Assembly (NCBI RefSeq): GCF_900452515.1 | Contig: NZ_UGNW01000001.1 | Span: 620,001-684,000 of the forward strand | Origin: Legionella birminghamensis | Lineage (GTDB): Bacteria; Pseudomonadota; Gammaproteobacteria; Legionellales; Legionellaceae | Length of the DNA: 64,000 nucleotides | Direction of reading: 5' to 3' | Shown here: positions 1-8,956 of the stretch, piece after piece | How the letters are laid out: each line of letters begins with the position of its first letter | Numbering within the stretch: position 1 is the first letter of the stretch | Notes under the pieces: generated by a model | The model's database searches: none | Told to the model about the DNA's origin: nothing | What the model saw: only the letters and a program-made list of their open reading frames with translations | Program-made: the position numbers and the translations under genes

Positions 1-204
1 CTTATTGGTCCTGCACAAACTGGGGTAATTACACTTTTGATGCCTCCCTTTGCATTATTGTTAGCTTCTGCAGTTTTAAAACAACCGATTAGCTTGCTGC
101 AAATAACAGGTATTATTTTAAGTTTATCAGGAGTAGGGCTTAGTACAGGATTGGTGAGGCTAACAATCCCGCTTTTTAGCCCAATAAAAAAGGAAGAGTT
201 ATGA
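1..204 (+). CDS. EamA/DMT-family transporter, C-terminal part (5' end outside window)
   Basis: The reading frame is open from base 1 and ends at a TGA at 202-204. It encodes 67 residues: two hydrophobic helices separated by a short polar turn (LKQPISLLQ), then a small basic/acidic tail ending KKEEL. The GPAQTGVITLLMPP stretch followed by a final helix rich in G, I, L and S is typical of the last two helices of EamA drug/metabolite exporters in the inner membrane. The stop overlaps the next start (ATGA), so the gene is probably the first or an upstream member of the operon that continues with the ATP-grasp enzyme. That context suggests export of the operon product, which is inference. Substrate unknown. 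Confidence 0.75.
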   Translation, partial: LIGPAQTGVITLLMPPFALLLASAVLKQPISLLQITGIILSLSGVGLSTGLVRLTIPLFSPIKKEEL

Positions 205-1517
205 ATTTTCAAAATACAGTAATAGTTATTGTTGGGGCTTATTCTACGGGTCAATACTTGGCGCCTGCATTCATTTCTCGTGGATATCAGTGTATACATG
301 TTCAACCTGGAGAAACAATAAATCCTTATTTTTTAGCATCATTCAGACAACAGGATTTTATAAAAAACCTGATTTGGAGAGGCGTTACTGAAGAAATTAT
401 CCACGAGTTGCGTAAGTTTGAAATAAACGCAGTGATCCCTGGCTCTGAAATGGGGGTATTACTGGCGGACAGTATCAGCAAAAAATTGTCACTTCCCACC
501 ACTAATGATCCAACACTGAGTGTGGCCCGAAGAAATAAATATGAGATGCAGAAGGCTATTGCCCTTGCTGGGGTAGACTTTATCCCGGTTCTAAAAACCC
601 GTAGGTGCGAAGAAATTTTCTTTTGGCTCGACACACAAGGTATAACCTATCCAGTTGTGCTTAAACCGTTATCGAGCGCAGGAACTGACGGTGTAGTCAT
701 TTGCCAGAACTGGATGGATGTGCAAACAGCTTTTGATAAGCTGATTAATACTATTAATGCACTTGGTGAGAAAAATGATGAGCTGCTCATTCAACCCTTC
801 CTGAATGGAACGGAATATGTAGTCAATACGGTGAGTCATAACGGGGAGCATTATGTTACTGACATAATTCGGGTTAACAAAACAACTATTAATGCATCAC
901 CTGTTTATGATTATGCGGAACTTTTATCTCCCCTGGAGGAAGAAGCCCTGTATATGACTTTAACGAATTATGTTAAGAAGGCACTGGATGCCTTAGGCAT
1001 TCAATTTGGTGCGGGTCATAGCGAGGTCATGCTAGTTGATGATTCTACTCCTGTGCTGATTGAGACAGCTGCAAGACCGATCGGGGGGATAGATCTTTCA
1101 GCCTATACAGAGGCCCTGGGCTATAATCATATCTCTATGATTGCTGAGTCTTACTTGAATCCGGATAATTTTCATAAAATATTAAGACCTGAAAATAAAG
1201 AGGGTTTACGTAAGCGACTTTTATGTACTTTTCTGATTTCACCCATTACTGGAGTTATTCGAAATGAACCCAATTTAGAGGTTTTATCGAGTTTGCCTTT
1301 TTTTCACAGTATTTCAATAAAAACCACAGGGATCCTGGAAGAGACGAGTACTCTTATCAATTGCCCTGGATTTGTTAATTTACTTGGTGAGAGTCGAGAT
1401 GCTTTATTAAAACAACATCAAACAATACGCCAGTGCGAGCAGTATCTTTTTTCACAAATGATAAATCAGGATTCAGAGCTAAGGGAGGAGAGATGCGAGC
1501 AGCTCAATATGAATTAG
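201..1517 (+). CDS. ATP-grasp domain ligase
   Basis: A 438-residue protein with the ATP-grasp layout of carbamoyl-phosphate-synthase/L-amino-acid-ligase enzymes. It has an N-terminal Rossmann-like pre-domain (VIVIVGAYSTGQYLAPAF), the ATP-binding lysine and loop around residues 150-165 (VVLKPLSSAGTDGV), the metal-binding acid at GHSEVML (about residue 272) and ETAARPIGG (about 288-296). Family members join a carboxylate to an amine through an acyl-phosphate; many make dipeptides or amino-acid amides. It overlaps the upstream exporter by 4 bp and the downstream chorismate-mutase-like gene by 25 bp, so the group is probably translated together. By analogy with BacD in bacilysin synthesis, an aromatic amino acid is a plausible substrate (inference). 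The actual substrate cannot be read from the sequence. Confidence 0.8.
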   Translation: MNFQNTVIVIVGAYSTGQYLAPAFISRGYQCIHVQPGETINPYFLASFRQQDFIKNLIWRGVTEEIIHELRKFEINAVIPGSEMGVLLADSISKKLSLPTTNDPTLSVARRNKYEMQKAIALAGVDFIPVLKTRRCEEIFFWLDTQGITYPVVLKPLSSAGTDGVVICQNWMDVQTAFDKLINTINALGEKNDELLIQPFLNGTEYVVNTVSHNGEHYVTDIIRVNKTTINASPVYDYAELLSPLEEEALYMTLTNYVKKALDALGIQFGAGHSEVMLVDDSTPVLIETAARPIGGIDLSAYTEALGYNHISMIAESYLNPDNFHKILRPENKEGLRKRLLCTFLISPITGVIRNEPNLEVLSSLPFFHSISIKTTGILEETSTLINCPGFVNLLGESRDALLKQHQTIRQCEQYLFSQMINQDSELREERCEQLNMN

Positions 1518-2068
1518 TCCGATTGATGCAAATGAGAATGGACTACGTGCGTATTATCGCTTCACTTAAATTTCTTCTTAAAAAACCAATTTATGTACCA
1601 TCTGTGGAAAGGGAGCAATACACCCAGATAGTAAAAATGGCATGGCAATTGAACCTGGATGAGTCTTTGGTTAAAAGTTTTACAAGGGTATTATGTAAAA
1701 TTTCTCGCGAAATTCAGAGAAAGCTGCATGCAAGTTGGTATTCGAATCCCAGTGCTTGTGTGCAGTTTTTATTAAATCAGGCAAATCATATTTCGATTCT
1801 GCAGTTGAGCCAAATTAAGAATGAGTTATATGCATTGGATGGGCAAGTTATTTTGATTTTCGAGCAATTTTTACAATTATTTCGTTTCTCAATTCGATTA
1901 ATTGACATGCAAATTATTCGTTTATTTTCGGTTTTGACTCCGGACTTTTCACTAAGTTCAATGAAAGAAGAGCTTAGAGATTGGTATCAACTATCTAGTA
2001 ACGCTTTGCTGCAAAAATTATTCATATTGGTGGCTAAGTTCGCAAAAAAGGAATATATAAATGCCTGA
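1493..2068 (+). CDS. AroQ-gamma-like chorismate mutase domain protein, no signal peptide
   Basis: A 191-residue all-helical protein. The start at 1493 was chosen because GGGAGGAGAG lies directly upstream; the frame is open further 5' but that part is shadowed by the ATP-grasp gene. Residues 5-85 follow the AroQ chorismate mutase pattern: an arginine in the first helix (R15), the helix continuing to K26, a PI turn, the R40-E41 pair, and SREIQ with Q75, then the helix running into ASW as in secreted gamma-class AroQ proteins. Known gamma-AroQ enzymes convert chorismate to prephenate but usually carry a signal peptide; none is visible, so this would act in the cytosol. Residues 90-191 are a second helical region of unknown role. 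The neighbouring aminotransferase and ligase fit a prephenate-derived product. Activity is not proven and the similarity is distant. Confidence 0.6.
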   Translation: MRAAQYELVRLMQMRMDYVRIIASLKFLLKKPIYVPSVEREQYTQIVKMAWQLNLDESLVKSFTRVLCKISREIQRKLHASWYSNPSACVQFLLNQANHISILQLSQIKNELYALDGQVILIFEQFLQLFRFSIRLIDMQIIRLFSVLTPDFSLSSMKEELRDWYQLSSNALLQKLFILVAKFAKKEYINA

Positions 2069-3212
2069 GCGGATGATAGAAAGGTGGGATATAGAATCAA
2101 TTACTAGCTTTTGCCAAAAGATAAATGGAATTGATCTAAGCCAGGGCGTTTCGTCTTTGCCATTAGATAAACAAATATTAGAAGGTTTCTATAATATCCT
2201 GGCGGATCAAAATGTGCATCGATATTCATCTTCTAAAGGAATTGTAGAATTAAGAGAATCAATAGCCAGTAAATTTTACCAATTTAACCAAATTGCAGTC
2301 GATCCAGAAACCGAAGTGATAATCACTCATGGCGCAACAGGAGCTTTAAGCTGCGCCATTAAAGTTCTATTTCACCCTGGTGATGAAGTATTGCTTTTTG
2401 AGCCATTTTATCCTGCACATCGCAATTTACTTGAGCTATTTGGTATCAAAGTCAGGTTAATGCCATTAAACCTTGACGATTTATCGTTCGATTTGGAGCA
2501 ACTTGAACAGTCAATCAACTGCCATACACGCGGAATACTGCTATGCAATCCCTCAAACCCGCTGGGTAAAGTATTTAAAAAAGAAGAGCTTCAGGCTCTA
2601 GGTAAAATTGCAGAAAAGTACAACCTTTATGTAGTTTCAGATGAAATATATGAATACATGACTTATGATTCAAATAGACATATTTCTTTTGCAGCTCTTG
2701 ATAATAATAAATTAAGAACCATCACAGTTTCAGGAATTTCCAAAACTTATAATGTTACCGGATGGCGATTGGGATATGCGGCAGGCCCATCTCACATAAT
2801 AAAAAAAATGGCGATAACTCAAGATTTATTATATGTATGCCCTGTCACGCCATTACAAAATGCCGCAATAGGATTAATGTCTCTACCAGATTCTTATCAT
2901 CAGAATCTAAAGCAATTTTATCAAATGCAACGTGATATTGTGATATCAGACTTTATTAATGCGGGATTTAAACCTATCCTGCCTGAAGGTAGCTACTATG
3001 CACTTGTTGATATTTCGAATTGTTTCAGTAACGATGAAATAGCATCGGAACAACTAATCTTAAAGACAAAAGTAGCAACTATCCCAGCCCGTATTTTCTT
3101 TACATCTGTAGTTGGACAAAAATATATCCGTGTATGTTTTGCAAAGTGCGTACCTACATTGTCTGAAGCCCCTGGAGTGCTGCCACGGGGAGAAGGTGGT
3201 GGAAAGCAGTAG
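2061..3212 (+). CDS. Class I/II PLP aminotransferase
   Basis: A 383-residue fold-type I aminotransferase. Visible motifs are the cofactor-site THGATGALS (about residue 90), the NPSNPLGK segment (about 168-175), the SDEIYE aspartate (about 198), and SGISKTYNVTGWRLGY with the Schiff-base lysine at about residue 233. It starts 8 bp inside the preceding gene. Enzymes of this group transaminate aspartate, tyrosine, phenylalanine or related keto acids; following a chorismate-mutase-like gene, a role on phenylpyruvate, hydroxyphenylpyruvate or prephenate is reasonable inference. The C-terminus is unusual: after the conserved IRVCFAK the protein ends in a Gly/Pro-rich tail (PRGEGGGKQ) instead of the usual final helix. 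A one-base shift in the CCCC run near 3170 would restore an EALE reading, so a terminal frameshift is possible. Confidence 0.8.
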   Translation: MPERMIERWDIESITSFCQKINGIDLSQGVSSLPLDKQILEGFYNILADQNVHRYSSSKGIVELRESIASKFYQFNQIAVDPETEVIITHGATGALSCAIKVLFHPGDEVLLFEPFYPAHRNLLELFGIKVRLMPLNLDDLSFDLEQLEQSINCHTRGILLCNPSNPLGKVFKKEELQALGKIAEKYNLYVVSDEIYEYMTYDSNRHISFAALDNNKLRTITVSGISKTYNVTGWRLGYAAGPSHIIKKMAITQDLLYVCPVTPLQNAAIGLMSLPDSYHQNLKQFYQMQRDIVISDFINAGFKPILPEGSYYALVDISNCFSNDEIASEQLILKTKVATIPARIFFTSVVGQKYIRVCFAKCVPTLSEAPGVLPRGEGGGKQ

Positions 3213-3287
3213 GCTGGGCTGTAAAGCCCAGCAGTGTATTATTTCGCGATTTACAGGATCCCGCGTATAAAACGCGGGCCTCTTTTT
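3213..3287 (+). terminator. Two hairpins after the aminotransferase, the second a likely terminator
   Basis: A first stem GCTGGGCT/AGCCCAGC with a 4-nt loop lies at 3213-3232. A second stem CCCGCGT/ACGCGGG with a 5-nt loop lies at 3260-3278 and is followed by CCTCTTTTT. The second has the form of a Rho-independent terminator for the rightward operon. The convergent icmX ends just beyond it. Confidence 0.6.
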
Positions 3288-3308
3288 AAGCAATGATACG
3301 CGGTTCCT

Positions 3309-4709
3309 TTACGAAGAGGATGAGGGGTTTTGGTAGTCGGAGCTGTTGCTGCCGGTAGCGAGACCTGCGTCGGGTTCTGCTGCGTGGGAGTTTTGTAGTA
3401 ACAGAATGGTTTCTGTTAATAAGAGACGCTCTTGCTGTTGTCTGCTTAAATACATTTGATAGTTAATTTCAGCCAGTAGAACAGCGATTTCTTTTTGGAC
3501 AGTTGCCGAGTTGGCCGTGTTGATTTGCTCCACCCATTGCTGTTGGGGTTGTCCTCCAGTGCTGCTGCTCTGGTCGCTGTTGAAAAGTCGCCAGGTTGCC
3601 ATGGTGTATTCACTCAAGGCCTGGCTGGTGGTATTGCCTGAGCTGCCGCCAAGGCTTTGAGGCATGCGTTTTGACAATATATAATACAGATTGCTTACGC
3701 CTACAGATACTTGTGCCGCATAAGTGCGAAGGCGGGTGAGATAATCAGTCAAAGTGGTTTGGGCCTGGAGCTGATCAGAGAGTTCTGTATTTTTACTGAG
3801 GTTAAGTGCTTTATTATACAAGGAATCGTAGGTGTTTCGATCGGGCAGGGCAACTGGATTCACTTGTCCAGTGACATAACGAATAAAATTGGCAGCTTCC
3901 TGTACCTGACTATTGGCTGTTAAGCCCTGATTTTGCGAATCCTGTGATATCAATGGCGAAGAGGTGCTGGTTTGTCCACTGGCGTTGGTGCTAAACAGTA
4001 ATGGAGAAAGTAAGGCATTGCTGTTTAACTGTGAAACCAATCCCTGGGTATAGGTGCTGGTAAAAAACTGATCAGTTGAAGGCAGGGTGCCGATAACATT
4101 AGACATTACCAGACTGCGATATAAATACTGGCATTGTTGTTTCCAGGTGCCATCATTATTGACGCAGTAGCTGCTGTTGGGCGTGGCTAAAATATTAAAA
4201 ACCGCCTGGCTTACGGGATCAGACAAGTATTGCTTATTCGCAGTCTGATCAATTAAGGCTGAAGCGCTCACCCCGCTTCCTGAACTGCTGCCATAGGATG
4301 GGAATGTAGTTGCTGCCAGACTGTTGATTGTATTGTTGCCTTGTGAACCGCCATTAACGATAGGCGCTCCCTGGCCGCTGCTGCCGCCACTGGAGCTTCC
4401 CGGAGAAAGCAGGGCGCCCAGAAAACTGTAATAACTGGATACTTCCGGGTTCAGATTATTTTGCGAGTTCAATAGCAGATTGCTGAATGTACTCGCGCCG
4501 CTGGCTCCCTGGCCACAGGTGCTTCCTGTTGTACAGTACTGGGTGATGTCATAGCCGAAATATTTTCCAAGGTTTTGCAGATAGGTGGGCAGATCGCTTT
4601 GATTTCCCCCGCCGGCATCCCCGCCCGCTGGCGGAGCATCTTCTGCCATCACGGCCGATGTACAAATTAACAGTAAAGCAGGTAAAGCCTGTTTCAGTTT
4701 TAATAGCAT
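3309..4709 (-). CDS. icmX: IcmX, periplasmic Dot/Icm secretion protein
   Basis: A 466-residue protein with a clear Sec signal peptide (about residues 1-22, ending AVMA), then a low-complexity Gly/Ser/Asn-rich region to about residue 130 and a more regular C-terminal half. Size, signal peptide, composition and position directly after icmW identify it as IcmX, a secreted/periplasmic protein needed for Dot/Icm-dependent intracellular growth of Legionella. Its ATG shares one base with the icmW stop (TAATG), which implies translational coupling. The central part diverges in composition from typical L. pneumophila IcmX, as is usual for this fast-evolving member. Its biochemical role is not known. 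Confidence 0.9.
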   Translation of the reverse strand: MLLKLKQALPALLLICTSAVMAEDAPPAGGDAGGGNQSDLPTYLQNLGKYFGYDITQYCTTGSTCGQGASGASTFSNLLLNSQNNLNPEVSSYYSFLGALLSPGSSSGGSSGQGAPIVNGGSQGNNTINSLAATTFPSYGSSSGSGVSASALIDQTANKQYLSDPVSQAVFNILATPNSSYCVNNDGTWKQQCQYLYRSLVMSNVIGTLPSTDQFFTSTYTQGLVSQLNSNALLSPLLFSTNASGQTSTSSPLISQDSQNQGLTANSQVQEAANFIRYVTGQVNPVALPDRNTYDSLYNKALNLSKNTELSDQLQAQTTLTDYLTRLRTYAAQVSVGVSNLYYILSKRMPQSLGGSSGNTTSQALSEYTMATWRLFNSDQSSSTGGQPQQQWVEQINTANSATVQKEIAVLLAEINYQMYLSRQQQERLLLTETILLLQNSHAAEPDAGLATGSNSSDYQNPSSSS

Positions 4710-5164
4710 TATTCTTCCCCTTCAAGAGCACGAGCAACAAGTTTTAAGCGATATTCTGAAAAAACGCGTCCCAGCAGGCGCAGGCGTTCAAATGTAATAT
4801 TTCTTTTCAGAAAAAAACCGGCTGGATCGTGACTGCCCAGGCTGGTTTCTTCCGCATGAATCAGAATACGCGAAGCACTACCCGGATGTACAGTATCAAT
4901 GGCTTGTAAAAGCCTCAAGCCGCGACCCGATTTAATATTTCCGGCCATGCGAATGAAGGCATCCTCCTGGCCTAGCATTCCCATATCGATTTTATCGATG
5001 TCATCGAGTTCTTCTCCGAGCTGTTTAATTGCTGCCTCCAATTCGGGATTGCCATCCATTGTCCAGTCTTCCACGCTTTCCATAAAGGTGATGACGCGAT
5101 AGATCATTGGATCGACATATTCAAACCAGTATTGGGCTGAGGCTTCATGACTTAGATCAGGCAT
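4709..5164 (-). CDS. icmW: IcmW, Dot/Icm effector-recruitment chaperone
   Basis: A 151-residue acidic cytosolic protein beginning MPDLSHEASAQYWFEY, the same length as L. pneumophila IcmW. IcmW pairs with IcmS to form a type IV adaptor that binds many effectors and presents them to the DotL coupling complex at the inner membrane. There is no signal peptide or membrane segment. It is the first gene of icmW-icmX and is transcribed divergently from icmV-dotA. A weak AAGAG ribosome site lies about 9 nt before the ATG. Confidence 0.95.
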   Translation of the reverse strand: MPDLSHEASAQYWFEYVDPMIYRVITFMESVEDWTMDGNPELEAAIKQLGEELDDIDKIDMGMLGQEDAFIRMAGNIKSGRGLRLLQAIDTVHPGSASRILIHAEETSLGSHDPAGFFLKRNITFERLRLLGRVFSEYRLKLVARALEGEE

Positions 5165-5270
5165 ACATTTACTCTTTTTTTACTGTCAAACTAATTGATA
5201 GACTGGGGGCTATGTAACTACTATAGTATAGTAAGTGGTAGAAAAATCTAATACATAGAAAGTAAATTTT
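5165..5270. promoter_or_regulatory. Divergent icmW / icmV promoter region
   Basis: This 106-bp A+T-rich gap separates the divergent icmWX and icmV-dotA units. A possible rightward promoter is TTGATA (5195-5200) with TACTAT (5219-5224) at an 18-bp spacing; TATAGT at 5222-5227 is a better -10 but is spaced too far. A TTTAC-N6-TTTAC pair at 5168-5183 resembles a CpxR direct repeat on the minus strand, but it overlaps the icmW ribosome site. Individual promoter elements are uncertain. Confidence 0.4.
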
Positions 5271-5729
5271 ATGAAAAAAGAAAGTCATTCGCGAATAGGT
5301 ACTATTATCAGGAGTATCTTTAACATTCGTTATTGGATTGATTATGATCGTTTGAAATCCTTTACTATTTACCTGGGTAATGGATTTAAAAAAATGTTTG
5401 TCCCCCAACAGAGTACAACAGGCGAATCATTCAAACAGGCTGTTCGGGAATTGCATATAGATGATGCCGAGTTGCTTGCTCGTCAGAAAGGTTTATACCG
5501 CCTGAGCATCATTATGGTGATCGCGGCTGTTTTTATGTTTGGTTATGCGGGTTATCATGTATTTTACGGCTCTCTAAAAGCAGTATTAATTAGCCTGGTT
5601 GTAATGCTTATTGCCTTGGCTCTGGCTTTCCGCTATCACTTTTGGTATTACCAGATTAAGCATCGTCGATTAGGAGTTTCTTTCAAGGAATGGTATAGGA
5701 AGGGTCTGTTAGGTGAAAAACATGAATAA
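5271..5729 (+). CDS. icmV: IcmV, inner-membrane Dot/Icm protein
   Basis: A 152-residue protein with a basic N-terminal region (about 1-80) and two adjacent membrane helices at about residues 82-102 and 106-123, followed by a basic tail (YYQIKHRRLG). Length, topology and position directly before dotA match IcmV, an inner-membrane component of the Dot/Icm system of unknown biochemical role. The 3' end overlaps dotA. The ATG is preceded by GAAAG. Confidence 0.9.
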   Translation: MKKESHSRIGTIIRSIFNIRYWIDYDRLKSFTIYLGNGFKKMFVPQQSTTGESFKQAVRELHIDDAELLARQKGLYRLSIIMVIAAVFMFGYAGYHVFYGSLKAVLISLVVMLIALALAFRYHFWYYQIKHRRLGVSFKEWYRKGLLGEKHE

Positions 5730-8625
5730 ATTATTATTGGGTCTGATTTCGGCTTTAATGCCTGTATTAGCTATCGCTCAAGACAGCTCTGGCGCCGGCA
5801 GCAGCGGAAGTTCTATCAGTTTTGCCCCCCCGCCCAGTGATTATTCAGTTGTTTTTCTGGGGAATATCTTTGGTATAGTTGACGGCGTATTGCATGGTAC
5901 TGGCAGCCAGATTATGGGAACCATGTTTGGAGTCTTTAACTCTGCGGTATTGGCTCTCGGCGGAATCATCATTATGTACACCCTGCTGGTGTCTACCGTT
6001 AATACTGCCCATGAAGGCCAGATGCTTGGGCAGAAGTGGTCTTCTATCTGGGTTCCTTTGCGTTCCACTTTTGGTTTGGCACTTTTGATCCCAAAGGCTT
6101 CCGGTTACTGCCTGATGCAGATTTTCGTCATGTGGGTAGTCGTCCAGGGGGTTGGGGCAGCTGATAAAGTCTGGCAGGCGGCATTAAGTTATCTGAACAG
6201 GGGAGGGGTGATTGTTCAGGCCCAGATGGATCCAATGAAATCAATTCTCGGGGATAATGGCAGCATTGCAACCGGGGCATCCGCTATTTTGGCGGGACAA
6301 GTCTGTATGCTTGGATTACAGAATACACTGAGCACTGTCCAGCAGGGATATAAGAATCAATCGGCCAAAAACTCCGGTCCCTGTACCAATGGACCTAGCA
6401 AGCAGATGCAGGATTTTTGTCAGAATAATGTGCCTGACTTTCTTAATTCAGTGAATGTGGTTACTGTGCAAAATAATAATCCGAACAACTCGAAGCAGTC
6501 TGTTCCAATGCCTAACTTCGGTTCTGATTCTGCCTATGCGTTTTTAAATGGGATCTGCGGAACCATTCAGTGGAATTCCTATCCTGCTGACAAGATTACA
6601 ACAATCGAAAAAAATATTTCAACTCTGGATAAGAATGAAATCGACACTGTAAAAATGTCCCGGGCGATTGCCATTCAACAGATGTATCAGGATCTATCGC
6701 AGGTGGCGACTGTGATGGTCAATAATGACCCCAAATTAAACCCTCAAAGTACAACAGGAGGGAATTCCGACAAAGATAGCAAGTTCTCAAAAGTTGCCAT
6801 CCAGCAATATGGCGTTCCCTACATGTCGACAGGAGTGCCTTGTACCAGCCCGGATAAAGATTGTATCTCATGGGGAAGTGATTCCTCTTCCAGCTCGACA
6901 GCGCCACTGTTCAATGGTACCGAGTTTCAGGGGGCTGTGGCGGATTATAATGGGATTATGCTGCCCACGCTCAATCTTTTCCAGCAGGCCAGTGAAAGCA
7001 GCACTAAGGATAATGTCAGGGATTTTATTGCCAAGGCAGAAGCTCAGGGATGGCTAATGGCTGGCAGTTACTTTATTGACCTCGCTAAAATTAACTCTTC
7101 AGATATCAAGTTGTCGAATCAAACGGATTCTGACTCAGGTCTTAATAGCAGCTCTGCTGACACCAGCACAATGACTAATGCCTTTGGTGGAGACGGAACC
7201 TGTAAGGGACAGTACTCCGAGTTATGCCAATGGTATCAGGGCGATGATAAATACGTAAAACACATCGCTGGCCTGATTGATGGATCGACCGTATTAAATT
7301 CCGGATTAGATGCCCCGACCTTTAATTCCATAAGCCATAAAGCAGTAAGCGGCCTGGGCTCTTCAACCACCTATGGCTATATCACCAATGCCTCCATGGT
7401 ACAATTACCTGGACAACCAGGCATTGTTACCGCGCCAAAGTTCGCCATGAAGATTAACATTACGTTTACCCCCTTTTACCTCAAACCAATGAGCTTTAGT
7501 TGCGGTAAGGTACAGATTCTGTTCTTCGTATTCTGTCTGGGCGAAATGTTTGGGGTGCTGCTATATAACGTTATCTTCGTAACCCTGTTTAATCTGTTCC
7601 TCTCCATGATGGCGCAAATCATCAATATGGTGGTCCTGACCTTCCTTTCTGTGCCCTTGCAGGGGATGGCTCAGATTTTCACCTACGGTGTATCGTTTAT
7701 TCAGCAGCCTACGGTAAATCCGGTCATTGCACTGGCAAATATGGGGGTAAACTATATCAACTTTGCCAATGAACTATGGATTTATCTCCTGATGATGGCG
7801 ATTACCAGTATATTGATCCCCTGGTTTGGTGTATTCATATTCCCATTGATCGCCATGGTAATGCCGCTATTGATTGCCTGGTTAGGTACAATGGTCAGCA
7901 TTGGATTTACTACGGCCTATTTTATTCCCTTCCTGCCGTATATGATTTTTACCTTTGGTACTATGGCATGGCTGATTGCAGTGATTGAGGCGATGGTCGC
8001 GGCACCCATTGTTGCCTTGGGTATCACCCATCCTGAGGGTGAGGGTGCCTTCGGTAAAGGGGAACAGGCCATTATGATTCTCATGAATGTCTTTTTACGC
8101 CCTGCGATGATGATTATTGGGTATATTGCAGCGATAGCCCTGTCCTATGTGGTGGTATGGATTATCAATGCCGGTTTCTATAATGTGGTTACCTTTATTC
8201 AGGGGGATCCAAGCGGCTCAGCCTTTAGTTACAGCAGTTCATCGGGTGATCCGAGCAAGCAGGCGGGTGCAATCAATACAAGTACAGGATATACAGGATG
8301 GGCGGGTATTTATGGATTCTTCTTCTCCATTCTCGTTTATACCATGATGTATGTAACCGCAGTAACCAAATCGTTCACGCTGATCACCTATCTTCCTGAT
8401 AAAGTGCTGCGATGGATTGGCGGCCAACCTGAAGGTATTGGCCAGGAAACCTCGCAATGGGCTGAAGAACCCAAGAAACAGATAAGTGACGCTGGTGCCA
8501 GCACAGCTAAAGCGGCTCAGCAGATCGATAAACAGCTCAGCGGTTACGCGATGAAGGGTGTTAAGAAAGCAGCCAGCGCCGTCAGCTCGCCGGGAGCGAA
8601 TGTCGAAGCGAGTGCCGGGGAATAA
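5722..8625 (+). CDS. dotA: DotA, polytopic Dot/Icm secretion protein
   Basis: A 967-residue protein with a signal-peptide-like N-terminus ending AIAQ (about residue 20). A periplasmic loop contains paired cysteines and Ser/Asn-rich tracts (about residues 170-590), and a block of hydrophobic helices runs from about 610 to 830 with another near 880-900. The cytosolic tail is rich in A, S and K. This is the DotA plan; DotA is an inner-membrane protein that is also secreted and assembles into rings. The ATG at 5722 has AGGTGA 5 nt upstream and overlaps the icmV stop; a GTG at 5713 is an alternative start. It is shorter than the 1048-residue L. pneumophila protein, mostly in the periplasmic loop (family length from memory). 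Confidence 0.95.
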   Translation: MNKLLLGLISALMPVLAIAQDSSGAGSSGSSISFAPPPSDYSVVFLGNIFGIVDGVLHGTGSQIMGTMFGVFNSAVLALGGIIIMYTLLVSTVNTAHEGQMLGQKWSSIWVPLRSTFGLALLIPKASGYCLMQIFVMWVVVQGVGAADKVWQAALSYLNRGGVIVQAQMDPMKSILGDNGSIATGASAILAGQVCMLGLQNTLSTVQQGYKNQSAKNSGPCTNGPSKQMQDFCQNNVPDFLNSVNVVTVQNNNPNNSKQSVPMPNFGSDSAYAFLNGICGTIQWNSYPADKITTIEKNISTLDKNEIDTVKMSRAIAIQQMYQDLSQVATVMVNNDPKLNPQSTTGGNSDKDSKFSKVAIQQYGVPYMSTGVPCTSPDKDCISWGSDSSSSSTAPLFNGTEFQGAVADYNGIMLPTLNLFQQASESSTKDNVRDFIAKAEAQGWLMAGSYFIDLAKINSSDIKLSNQTDSDSGLNSSSADTSTMTNAFGGDGTCKGQYSELCQWYQGDDKYVKHIAGLIDGSTVLNSGLDAPTFNSISHKAVSGLGSSTTYGYITNASMVQLPGQPGIVTAPKFAMKINITFTPFYLKPMSFSCGKVQILFFVFCLGEMFGVLLYNVIFVTLFNLFLSMMAQIINMVVLTFLSVPLQGMAQIFTYGVSFIQQPTVNPVIALANMGVNYINFANELWIYLLMMAITSILIPWFGVFIFPLIAMVMPLLIAWLGTMVSIGFTTAYFIPFLPYMIFTFGTMAWLIAVIEAMVAAPIVALGITHPEGEGAFGKGEQAIMILMNVFLRPAMMIIGYIAAIALSYVVVWIINAGFYNVVTFIQGDPSGSAFSYSSSSGDPSKQAGAINTSTGYTGWAGIYGFFFSILVYTMMYVTAVTKSFTLITYLPDKVLRWIGGQPEGIGQETSQWAEEPKKQISDAGASTAKAAQQIDKQLSGYAMKGVKKAASAVSSPGANVEASAGE

Positions 8626-8682
8626 TGGCGACTATCGCTTCCAGTGGTAGCGAATATCCCGAATCCCGGTGTAGACCACCCC

Positions 8683-8848
8683 GAATCCCCGCGGCATCGA
8701 CCGCGGGGCTCATGCCTGTTGGAGTAGTATGGTCCTCAGACAGGTTTCAATGTTGCCAAAAAATAGGATTTAACAGGTCGTCATAAACAAGTGTTCTTAA
8801 CATTAAATTGGCTTCGTGTGGGCCCCGCGGTCGAAGCCGCGGGAATAC
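8683..8848. repeat. Palindrome-bounded dispersed repeat, copy 1 (between dotA and dotB)
   Basis: Two G+C-rich imperfect palindromes face each other: CCCCGCGG...CCGCGGGG at 8687-8708 and CCCCGCGG...CCGCGGG at 8823-8843. Each is flanked on its outer side by sequence related to CGAAT. They enclose about 115 bp of A+T-rich DNA containing a CAATGTTGC-AAAAA core near 8748-8762. The same plan and core occur at 26171-26346, so this is a repeat family of REPIN or MITE type. It lies in the 331-bp gap between the convergent dotA and dotB genes; no gene is visible there. Confidence 0.7.
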
Positions 8849-8956
8849 GATAGCTTTTAATTCTCATGCACTTGCAGGGTCCAGTGTTTCTCTACGAGTC
8901 TTCTGGATCCCTCAGACACAAGCCGAGGGGATTTAATTGATAGGCGATCCTTACAA

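Noticed and set aside
5168-5183. CpxR-like TTTAC-N6-TTTAC pair upstream of icmW
   Set aside because: It overlaps the icmW ribosome site rather than a promoter position, and the A/T-rich motif can arise by chance.
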